From contig NZ_MTSE01000025.1 of assembly GCF_002154225.1 (NCBI RefSeq), positions 1 to 61,641 of the forward strand: a stretch of 61,641 nucleotides of DNA, given 5' to 3'. The position numbers and the translations under genes were made by a program. The stretch is from Hymenobacter crusticola (GTDB lineage Bacteria > Bacteroidota > Bacteroidia > Cytophagales > Hymenobacteraceae). The first letter of the stretch is position 1; each line of letters opens with the position of its first letter. Below the pieces are notes generated by a model. That model worked only from the letters and a program-made list of their open reading frames with translations, did not search any database and had not been told where the DNA came from. Of this stretch, positions 9,057 through 15,833 are shown piece by piece.

Positions 9057-9086
9057 CAAACCTAACCATTATATACTAAGGTTAGG
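9057..9086 (-). promoter_or_regulatory. Promoter -7 element with operator-like inverted repeat ahead of the fucosidase
   Basis: On the minus strand, TAGGTTTG (9057-9064) matches the Bacteroidota TAnnTTTG -7 element, about 47 nt before the fucosidase ATG. An inverted repeat CCTAACC-12 bp-GGTTAGG (9061-9067 and 9080-9086) overlaps this element, placing a possible regulator site on the promoter. The word ATTATATAC is repeated directly at about 9068 and 9089. Confidence 0.5.
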
Positions 9087-9247
9087 CTATTATATACCAC
9101 TTGACTGTATACTGATGCTGAACTGTTGGCTTTTCTGCAACCACTTTCGGCAATGTAATAGCTGCTTTTACAAGATCTGACCAACATTTGGGTTTAGAGC
9201 ATACTCAGTCGAGTAAATAACTAGCTAGGCTCAGAGCCGTGCTGCCG

Positions 9248-9540
9248 CTAGTTGGCGTTGGCTAGCTCAATGGCTTTTCCCAAAAACTCGTCGCAGCCTT
9301 CGCGCATCTAGATGATTTTCTCTAGGTAGGTACTTGATTGGATGCCCACGCCGTGGTGCTGGCTACCGTCGTGCTTGTCCACCTCCATGCCGGTCCAAAA
9401 AATGCTGTTATTGCCGTTGGTACCGGCCGTGGGTCGTCCGATGATAGTGGCGAGCTTGTAGCCCTCAGTAAAGCCCAGGAAGCTTTGATGGCGCTACCGT
9501 CGGTAATGAAGCTATAGGTGAACGCCGGCAGCGCTTGGTA
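9248..9540 (-). pseudogene. Decayed C-terminus of an S41-family (tail-specific) peptidase
   Basis: Read on the minus strand, two frames together give an S41 peptidase tail: an ITDGSAI block around 9490-9520, then LGFTEGYKLATIIGRPTAGT, then WTGMEVDKHDGSQHHGVGIQ and finally DEFLGKAIELANAN before a stop at 9248-9250. A frameshift near 9475-9490 separates the first two blocks, an internal piece after GTNGN appears deleted, and an in-frame TAG lies at 9308-9310. No intact upstream protease domain is visible. This is a relic, not a working gene. Confidence 0.82.
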
Positions 9541-9553
9541 AGGACCAACACGC

Positions 9554-9584
9554 AAAATGCCCAACCATAGGGCCGGGCATTTTT
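9554..9584 (-). terminator. Rho-independent terminator of the GMC gene pair
   Basis: Stem AAAATGCCC (9554-9562) with GGGCATTTT (9575-9583) around a 12-nt loop; the minus-strand transcript ends in a short T run. It lies about 25 bp after the GMC oxidoreductase stop. Confidence 0.75.
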
Positions 9585-9608
9585 GGCAAAGGCCTGCTGT
9601 GCTTCAGC

Positions 9609-11324
9609 TTACGCGTCGCGCCGTTTTGCGGCCTGCACGGCATGGTCTACTGCCCGCGCCGTAAGCGCCATGTAGGTCAGCGAAGGGTTTTGGGTGGAAG
9701 TCGAGGTCATGCAGGCCCCGTCGGTCACGTACACGTTGGGGCAGGCGTGCAACTGGTTCCACTTGTTGAGCAGCGACGTTTTAGGGTCGTGGCCCATGCG
9801 CACCCCGCCCATTTCGTGAATATCAAGGCCCGGCGCCTGTTTGGAGTTGATCGTCTTGATATTGGTGAAGCCGGCCTTCGTGTACATCTCCGTAAACTGC
9901 TCGTAGAAGTCCTGCTTCATCTTGGCGTCGTTGTCGTCGTAGGCGACCGAAACCGACAGCAGCGGCATGCCCCACTCATCCTTGTGCTTGGGGTCGAGGC
10001 GCACGTAGTTGGTTTCCTTCGGAATGGTTTCGCCCATCATGTGCGACCCTACTTGCCAAGGACCTAGCGTCGGATTCTCTAGGCTCTTTTTGAAATCGGC
10101 ACCTAGCCCATCACTATCCGAACCGAAATAACGAGAAGCGCCAAAACCAGCGGCATAGCCCCGCAGGAAGTTGGTTTCTTGCTTAAACACGTTGCGGAAC
10201 CTCGGGATGTAGCCGCCACCCGCCGGATTGCGCCCGTCCGTGGTCAAGTTCTGAAACCCTTCGTATTCGGCGCTGATCCGGGCGCTGTAGTTGTGGAATG
10301 CCACAAACTTGCCCAATAAACCGTTGTCGTTACCTAGCCCCTGCGGAAAACGGTGCGATATGGAGTTCAGCAACAATAAGTTGGTATTCAACGCGCCCGC
10401 ATTCACGAACAGAATAGGCGCGTAGTATTCCGTCACGGCTTTGGTATGGGCATCTAGCACGCGGATGCCCGTGGCGCGGCCCTGCTGCTCGTCGTACAAA
10501 ATAGAATGCACCACTGAGTCGGGCCGCAGCGTCAGGTGCCCCGAGCGCATTGCCCACGGAATAGTAGACGAGTTGCTGCTGAAATACCCCCCAAATGGGC
10601 AGCCGCGCTGGCAGAGTGTCCGGTTTTGGCATTGCCCCCGGCCTTGCTGCGCGTGAATAGCCTTCGGCTCCGAGAGGTGGGCACAACGCGCACTGATAAC
10701 GTGACGATTAGCGTACTTGCTCTTGACGTGCTTGCTGAAATAATCCTCCACGCAATTCAGGGGGAAGGCCGGCAGAAATTCGCCATCGGGTAGCTGCGGC
10801 AAGCCATCGGCGTGGCCGCTGATGCCTGCAAACTTCTCTACGTAGCTGTACCACGGCGCTAGGTCCTGGTAGCGGATGGGCCAGTCGACGGCAAACCCGT
10901 CGCGGGCCGGGCCTTCAAAATCGAAGTTGCTCCAGCGCTGCGTCTGGCGAGCCCACATCAGCGACTTGCCTCCCACTTGGTAGCCCCGAATCCAGTCGAA
11001 CGGCTTTTCCTGCACGTACGGATGCTCGGCATCCTTCACAAAGAAGTGCATCGCGTCCTCCCTGAAGGCGTAGCAACGATTGATAACGGGGTTGGCTTTC
11101 TGAATATCCTGGGGTATTTCACCGTTGTGCGCAAACTCCCACGGATACAGGTTGGTCGTCGGGTAGTCTTTGATGTGTTTTACGTCCCGGCCGCGCTCCA
11201 CTACCAAGGTTTTCAAGCCTTTGTCGGTGAGCTCTTTGGCTGCCCAGCCGCCACTTATGCCCGAGCCAATCACGATGGCATCGAACGTGCGCGCCTTAAT
11301 GCTGTCGATATTAAGATTGGCCAT
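9609..11324 (-). CDS. GMC-family FAD oxidoreductase (possible glycoside 3-dehydrogenase large subunit)
   Basis: FAD-dependent oxidoreductase of 571 aa. The Rossmann motif VIGSGISGG is at about residues 18-26 and VVERGRD closes the ADP-binding fold. A cysteine-rich QNRTLCQRGCPFGGY segment near 245 and the C-terminal HEMGGVRMG and STQNPSLTYMALT blocks are typical of the glucose/sorbosone-type GMC subgroup and carry the His/Asn active pair. It has no signal peptide, whereas the gene upstream, overlapping by 14 nt, encodes a Tat-type small subunit. In LacABC-like and gluconate dehydrogenase complexes the large subunit is exported by hitch-hiking on such a partner. The substrate is probably a sugar or glycoside; electrons would pass to a cytochrome not encoded here. 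Confidence 0.88.
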   Translation of the reverse strand: MANLNIDSIKARTFDAIVIGSGISGGWAAKELTDKGLKTLVVERGRDVKHIKDYPTTNLYPWEFAHNGEIPQDIQKANPVINRCYAFREDAMHFFVKDAEHPYVQEKPFDWIRGYQVGGKSLMWARQTQRWSNFDFEGPARDGFAVDWPIRYQDLAPWYSYVEKFAGISGHADGLPQLPDGEFLPAFPLNCVEDYFSKHVKSKYANRHVISARCAHLSEPKAIHAQQGRGQCQNRTLCQRGCPFGGYFSSNSSTIPWAMRSGHLTLRPDSVVHSILYDEQQGRATGIRVLDAHTKAVTEYYAPILFVNAGALNTNLLLLNSISHRFPQGLGNDNGLLGKFVAFHNYSARISAEYEGFQNLTTDGRNPAGGGYIPRFRNVFKQETNFLRGYAAGFGASRYFGSDSDGLGADFKKSLENPTLGPWQVGSHMMGETIPKETNYVRLDPKHKDEWGMPLLSVSVAYDDNDAKMKQDFYEQFTEMYTKAGFTNIKTINSKQAPGLDIHEMGGVRMGHDPKTSLLNKWNQLHACPNVYVTDGACMTSTSTQNPSLTYMALTARAVDHAVQAAKRRDA

Positions 11325-11880
11325 GGTGCTTGCGGGCTAGGTCAAGTTTCTTGGTGGGGAAGTAGCCATTGTAACGGCTCGGCACTAGCTCATACACAAC
11401 TTCTTGGGTCATGAAATACTTGCTCTTCGTATAGCCCGCCGCCGCTAAGCGCTTCGTTGTGTGATAGAAGTGCGCTAGGTCGGTAGGGGAGCCTTTCTGC
11501 TGATCGAGCCCCCGTAGCATGGCTAGCTTTTGCTGCGGAGTGCACGCCGCGAAGCCTAGGTTGTGCTGCTGGTGTGCGGCGTTGTCCAGCTGCTTCAGGC
11601 CGTTCAGAAAAGCTTGCTGGTCTTTTAGTTTGCCGCAATCGTCGAGCATGCGCAGCACGTACAGGTGCAGCCTTAGGTCCTTGGCACCGGGCGTGTCTGT
11701 TTTCGGCAGAATGGTTTCGCATACTTCAGCCAGAAGGGCTTCTTGGCTGGCGCTCACCGGCAAGTGCCGGAGCGAAATAGAAGCCGGAGCTTCCTGGACA
11801 GCCTCGTGAAAACAGGCGGGCAGTACCACGGCTGTGCCCGTCACAAAAGCTAGGTTTCTAAGAGCTGTACGCCGGTTCAT
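11311..11880 (-). CDS. Gluconate 2-dehydrogenase subunit 3 family protein (Tat small subunit)
   Basis: Small partner (189 aa) of a GMC dehydrogenase. The N-terminus MNRRTALRNLAF has a twin-arginine motif followed by a hydrophobic stretch and LPAC, which could also be a lipobox. The body (about 40-185) is helical, with ETILPKTDTPGAKDLRLH near residues 55-72 and YFMTQEVVYELVPSRYNGY near the end, both characteristic of this family (PF13618 as I recall it). It overlaps the start of the GMC gene by 14 nt, so both are co-translated. Likely role: exports and anchors the catalytic subunit. Confidence 0.88.
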   Translation of the reverse strand: MNRRTALRNLAFVTGTAVVLPACFHEAVQEAPASISLRHLPVSASQEALLAEVCETILPKTDTPGAKDLRLHLYVLRMLDDCGKLKDQQAFLNGLKQLDNAAHQQHNLGFAACTPQQKLAMLRGLDQQKGSPTDLAHFYHTTKRLAAAGYTKSKYFMTQEVVYELVPSRYNGYFPTKKLDLARKHHGQS

Positions 11881-12085
11881 AGTACGTGAGCGTAGGGATG
11901 TTTAGGACGTGTAAGCTACAGATTTTCTGTCATAAAGCATGGGTGCTGAGGTGAGTGGCCGTGCAGCATTCGTGGCAAAATATGTATATCATTGCCGTGC
12001 GCTATTACTGCGGGGCTCAGTAGTAGCGCTGGCGCATCGCCTGCCCGAACGCCCTTTTTCTCCCTTTATTCCACCTCAACTCCTT

Positions 12086-12961
12086 ATGACACAGCGAAGA
12101 GATTTTTTAAAGCAAGCCGGCTTGCTCTCAGCCATTTCCCTGATGAATCCTGGTCTGCTACTGGCCGCGCCTTCTTCGCTCAAAGTGGGGTTGCAGCTCT
12201 ACACCCTACGGGAGTATATCGACAAGGACCCCAAAGGGGTGCTAGCCAAAGTTGCCAAAGCGGGCTACCAAGAGGTGGAAACGTACGGCTACAGCAAAGA
12301 CAAGGGCTTCTGGGGCTTGAGCGCGAAGGAATTAAAATCGGTGCTAGCAGCCAATGGGTTAACAACATCCGCCGGGCATTATGGCCTAGATGATTTCATC
12401 AGCGGCGCTAGCCAAGATAGTCTGAAAGCGGCTATTGAAGCGGCCAAGGCTTGCGGTCAGGCTTACGTTGTAGTGCCTTCCATGGACAGTAAGTCGCTGA
12501 CTAAAGTTGATGACCTCAAGCGCGTAGCCGGCAAACTCAACGAGGCCGGTCGGATGTGCAAAGCGGCGGGCCTGAAACTAGCCTACCACAACCACAACTT
12601 TGAGTTCAAGCCCGTTGACGGCACCATGCTCTACGATGTGTTGCTGAAGGAAACAGACCCCGCACTCGTCGATTTTGAAATGGATATCTACTGGGTGGTG
12701 CGCGCTGGGCAAGATCCGCTCAAGCTAATTGCGCAGCACCCGAAGCGCTTCACCATGTGGCACGTGAAAGACATGGAAAAAGCCGACCCCGAGCATAACA
12801 CCGAAATAGGAAACGGCACCATCGATTTCAAGAAGATCTTCCAGCAGGCTTCCACGTCTGGGGTGAAGCACATTTTCATGGAGCAGGAGTACTTCGCCAT
12901 GGACGCGTACAAGAGTATTACGCAAAGCGCGGCGTACATCAAGAAGAGCTTACTGTCATAA
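12086..12961 (+). CDS. Sugar phosphate isomerase/epimerase-fold protein with Tat signal
   Basis: TIM-barrel protein of the xylose-isomerase-like superfamily (AP endonuclease family 2), 291 aa. MTQRRDFLKQAG is a clear twin-arginine motif, followed by a hydrophobic segment to about residue 28, so it acts outside the cytoplasm, where sugar phosphates are unlikely. Barrel motifs include LQLYTLREYIDKDP, YQEVETYG, LAYHNHNFEF (about 170-180), FEMDIYWVVRAG and FMEQEYF, which supply metal-binding Glu/Asp/His residues. The ATG at 12086 is chosen because it starts the Tat signal; an upstream extension to 11939 lacks support. It is divergent from the GMC pair, and exported members of this family have been linked to 3-keto-glycoside conversion, so a shared pathway is plausible. 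Confidence 0.85.
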   Translation: MTQRRDFLKQAGLLSAISLMNPGLLLAAPSSLKVGLQLYTLREYIDKDPKGVLAKVAKAGYQEVETYGYSKDKGFWGLSAKELKSVLAANGLTTSAGHYGLDDFISGASQDSLKAAIEAAKACGQAYVVVPSMDSKSLTKVDDLKRVAGKLNEAGRMCKAAGLKLAYHNHNFEFKPVDGTMLYDVLLKETDPALVDFEMDIYWVVRAGQDPLKLIAQHPKRFTMWHVKDMEKADPEHNTEIGNGTIDFKKIFQQASTSGVKHIFMEQEYFAMDAYKSITQSAAYIKKSLLS

Positions 12962-12970
12962 GACTGCTGC

Positions 12971-13038
12971 ACTACCTAGCTTCAAAGAAAAAGCACCCGG
13001 CACTAGTGCCGGGTGCTTTTTCTTTGAAGCTAGGTAGT
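12971..13038. terminator. 68-bp perfect palindrome, bidirectional terminator
   Basis: The whole stretch equals its own reverse complement, centred on CACTAGTG at 13001-13008. The core AAAAAGCACCCGGCAC paired with its complement followed by TTTTTCTTTG gives terminators in both directions, serving the converging isomerase-like gene (+) and gltX (-). The outer flanks ACTACCTAGCTTC extend the palindrome well beyond what termination needs. Confidence 0.92.
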
Positions 13039-13048
13039 ATCGTTGGAC

Positions 13049-14596
13049 CTAGGCCGGCAACTGGCTCACGGCAAGCTCAATGCGCTCAGCCGTTTCCTGC
13101 GGACCTAGGATGCTCATGATGTGCATGAGGTCAGGGCCCGCACTAGCACCTGTTACAGTCACACGCAAGGCTTGCAGCACCTGGCCGATTTTAATGCCTT
13201 GCTGCTCTAGCACTTGCGTCAAGAGTGCCTTGATGCCATCAGGTGTCGTATCGGTAGCGGCAGGAAGTGCCTTCGCAAACTCCGTGAGGCCGCCGGCCAC
13301 TTGCGCGTTCCACTTCTTGCTAATTACCTGCTGATCGTAGCTGCTGGGGCGCTCAAAGAAGAGCTGCGCTTCGCGGGCTAGGTCGGCGGAGAACGTGGCG
13401 CGTTCTTTCACGAGGCCAGCAATCTGCTCTAGCTTATCAGCGGGATAATCAACTCCAATGCCTTGCTCGTTGAGCTCCGTTACCAGATATTGGGCTAGCT
13501 CCGCGTCGGGCTTGGCGCGCAGGTATTGCTCGTTGTACCACCGCACTTTGTTCTGGTCGAAGCGGGCGGGCGACTTGCTCACGCGCTCAATCGTGAAGGC
13601 TTCGATCAGCTCCTGCATCGTGAACAACTCCTGCTGCGTGCCGGGGTTCCAGCCCAAGAAAGCTAGGAAGTTGATGAACGCCTCGGGTAGGTAGCCGCCT
13701 TCGCGGTAGCCGCTACTCACCGTTGGCTGGCCCGTTTCGGCATCTACGCCGTGCCATTCCAAAGGAAACACCGGGAAACCGAGCCGGTCGCCGTCGCGCT
13801 TGCTGAGCTTGCCGGTGCCGTCGGGCTTGAGCAGCAGCGGCAAGTGGGCAAACTGTGGCATGGTGCTTTCCCAGCCAAAATAGCGGTACAGCAGCACATG
13901 CAGCGGCGCCGAGGGTAGCCACTCTTCGCCCCGAATCACGTGCGTAATTTCCATCAAATGGTCGTCCACGATGTTGGCTAGGTGGTAGGTCGGCATGCCG
14001 TCCGACTTCATCAGCACCTTATCATCAATGGCCGAGGAGTGCACCACTACCCAACCGCGAATCAGGTCATTGAAGCGCACTTCTTCTTTGCGCGGCACCT
14101 TCAGGCGAATTACGTAAGGCGTACCGCTATCGAGCAGCTGCTTTACCTCGTCCTCCGGCAGCGTGAGCGAGTTGCGCATCTGGCTGCGGGTGATGGAGTT
14201 ATATTGCGGGTTCGGCACTTTGGCGGCCGTCAGGCGCGCACGCAAGGCGTCGAGCTCTTCGGGCGTATCGAAGGCATAGTAGGCATGGCCGCTGTCGAGG
14301 AGCTGCTGGGCGTACTGCATGTACATAGGCTTCCGCTCACTCTGCCGATACGGCGCGTGCGGACCACCCACCCAGGGGCTTTCATCTAGCTCAATGCCGC
14401 ACCACTCCAAGCTCTGGCGGATGTATTCTTCCGCGCCGGGCACGAAGCGATTTTGATCGGTGTCCTCGATGCGCAGCAGCATTTTGCCGCCTAGCTTGCG
14501 GGCCAGCAAATAGTTATACAGCGCAGTGCGCACGCCGCCAATGTGCAGCGGACCAGTAGGGCTAGGTGCAAAACGCACCCGTACTTCTCTCTCCAT
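13049..14596 (-). CDS. gltX: Glutamate--tRNA ligase
   Basis: Class I aminoacyl-tRNA synthetase charging tRNA-Glu, 515 aa. The N-terminal RVRFAPSPTGPLHIGG carries the HIGH-type signature (HIGG at residues 18-21) and GKLSKRDGDRLG carries the KMSKS-type loop. The C-terminal helical part (about 370-515) is the anticodon-binding region. The ATG at 14596 is preferred over a TTG at 14617, because a TACCTTTG promoter element at 14637-14644 then leaves a 30-40 nt leader. No second GluRS or GatCAB gene is visible here. Confidence 0.97.
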   Translation of the reverse strand: MEREVRVRFAPSPTGPLHIGGVRTALYNYLLARKLGGKMLLRIEDTDQNRFVPGAEEYIRQSLEWCGIELDESPWVGGPHAPYRQSERKPMYMQYAQQLLDSGHAYYAFDTPEELDALRARLTAAKVPNPQYNSITRSQMRNSLTLPEDEVKQLLDSGTPYVIRLKVPRKEEVRFNDLIRGWVVVHSSAIDDKVLMKSDGMPTYHLANIVDDHLMEITHVIRGEEWLPSAPLHVLLYRYFGWESTMPQFAHLPLLLKPDGTGKLSKRDGDRLGFPVFPLEWHGVDAETGQPTVSSGYREGGYLPEAFINFLAFLGWNPGTQQELFTMQELIEAFTIERVSKSPARFDQNKVRWYNEQYLRAKPDAELAQYLVTELNEQGIGVDYPADKLEQIAGLVKERATFSADLAREAQLFFERPSSYDQQVISKKWNAQVAGGLTEFAKALPAATDTTPDGIKALLTQVLEQQGIKIGQVLQALRVTVTGASAGPDLMHIMSILGPQETAERIELAVSQLPA

Positions 14597-14636
14597 ACAA
14601 ATAGGTTGCGGCCTCAATCAGTCCAAAACCGCGGCG

Positions 14637-14644
14637 CAAAGGTA
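14637..14644 (-). promoter_or_regulatory. -7 promoter element of gltX (TACCTTTG)
   Basis: Exact match to TAnnTTTG on the minus strand, about 40 nt upstream of the gltX ATG. No clear -33 TTTG is evident. Confidence 0.55.
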
Positions 14645-14656
14645 CGGAAGAGTAAT

Positions 14657-14717
14657 GAGTGACTGCGTAGCTGAGTGACGGAGTACATAATTTGTTTACT
14701 CAGCCACTCAGCCACTT
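14657..14717. repeat. Octamer-repeat hairpin, copy A
   Basis: Left arm 14657-14685 reads as successive 8-mers GAGTGACT, GCGTAGCT, GAGTGACG then GAGTA. The right arm, read in reverse complement (14697-14717), is AAGTGGCT, GAGTGGCT, GAGTA. The arms pair imperfectly. It begins right after the stop of the small membrane gene and ends just upstream of the gltX promoter. Confidence 0.7.
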
Positions 14718-14718
14718 T

Positions 14719-14904
14719 TTAGTCTCTGTTGCGGAAAGCTAGGTAGAGCCCGAGCCCAACCAGCGTTACACCACCCCGGATTGCCCAGGCTACAGTGGGT
14801 CCCCATTCGTCAATCCAGGTCAGCAGCATGTGGTGAACGCCAAAAAAGGGCAGAATCAGTGATAATAAGCCAAGTAGGAAAAGGCCAAGTCCGAGCTCTT
14901 TCAT
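14719..14904 (-). CDS. Small two-helix membrane protein, unknown function
   Basis: A 61-aa protein, almost entirely hydrophobic, with two predicted membrane helices (about 3-21 and 35-55) joined by an HHMLLTWIDEWGP loop, ending in RNRD. I do not recognise a named function; similar short membrane proteins are common as conserved hypotheticals in Bacteroidota. It lies between RidA and gltX on the same strand, and an octamer-repeat hairpin follows its stop directly. Confidence 0.6.
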   Translation of the reverse strand: MKELGLGLFLLGLLSLILPFFGVHHMLLTWIDEWGPTVAWAIRGGVTLVGLGLYLAFRNRD

Positions 14905-14999
14905 AAAGTGAGTAGGTAAGATGGTGAAGCAAAGAGTAGATGCCGGAGTAGCTGCATTTTCACACCGGTTCCACTCATTTTTTCCATCTCACCGGCTCA

Positions 15000-15386
15000 C
15001 TACTTCACGGCGATGCAAGAAATTTCCACTTGCACGTCTTTGGGTAAGCGAGCCACTTCCACGGTTTCGCGGGCCGGCGCGTAATCAGCCGAGAAGTAAC
15101 TGCCGTAGATTTCGTTGATCAAACCAAAATTGCCGAGGTCTTTCACGAAGATGCTGGACTTCACCACGTCAGTGAGGGTATAGCCGGCCGCGCCCAACAC
15201 CGCTTGTAGGTTGCGCATCACCTGGTGCGTTTCGGCGGCTACGTCGCCGTCGCCGACTAGCTGGCCCGTGGCTGCATCTAAGGCAATCTGACCCGAAACG
15301 TAAATGGTGTTGCCAGCCTGAATAGCTTGGCTGTACGGCCCAATAGGAGCAGGTGCTTGGTCGGAATAAACAATGGTGTTGGCCAT
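15000..15386 (-). CDS. ridA: RidA family reactive intermediate/imine deaminase
   Basis: Cytoplasmic enamine/imine deaminase (128 aa) that clears 2-aminoacrylate formed by PLP enzymes. Matches: APAPIGPYSQAI near the N-terminus, YVSGQIALDAATG, and ARETVEVARLPKDVQVEI with the conserved arginine and the Glu of the active site. The ATG at 15386 is chosen because the family starts with this short lead-in; the longer frame to 15476 would add an unconserved 30-residue extension. Upstream on the minus strand a TTACTTTG sequence may be a promoter. Confidence 0.95.
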   Translation of the reverse strand: MANTIVYSDQAPAPIGPYSQAIQAGNTIYVSGQIALDAATGQLVGDGDVAAETHQVMRNLQAVLGAAGYTLTDVVKSSIFVKDLGNFGLINEIYGSYFSADYAPARETVEVARLPKDVQVEISCIAVK

Positions 15387-15786
15387 AACGCAGGAGCTTG
15401 GTGTAGTTAAAAATTTGTGAGGCGCAAAGTAAGCGTTAACCAGCACAAGGTCAGGGGAAGCATAATGGATGGGCACCTAAACTGCTTTTCAACCAAGTAG
15501 CGCATTATCATCTAGGTGCTTTGCAGAGGTATCGCTAAGCTGTTGCCATAAAGCTTGGTGCACCTTAGCATGCGCCGAATAAGTTCTGAAGAATGCGGGT
15601 CGTGTGAACACTCATTCCCCGAGGATAGCTCAAAAAAGCTTGAATTACTACACAGGAGCTAGCGCTCCTAGGTTTTGGCGCTGCTAAGCTGGCAGAGCGT
15701 TCGTTCCTCTCTAGCATCCATTGATTAAGAGCTTGTTACATCACAACGGTATAGGAGAATACAATAAGAAATGTTCAAAATATTAT

Positions 15787-15794
15787 TAGATTTG
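15787..15794 (+). promoter_or_regulatory. -7 promoter element of the M13 peptidase gene (TAGATTTG)
   Basis: Matches TAnnTTTG and predicts a transcript start near 15800, about 34 nt before the ATG at 15834; this argues against the longer in-frame start at 15771. The preceding 15387-15770 stretch shows no gene that I can support. Confidence 0.5.
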
Positions 15795-15833
15795 TTTAAA
15801 CTACCTTTCAGTTTTACTCTCCACGCTTTCTTT

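Noticed and set aside
9322..9564. Minus-strand 80-codon frame
   Set aside because: It is one frame of the decayed S41 peptidase remnant and breaks the homologous frame; not an intact gene.
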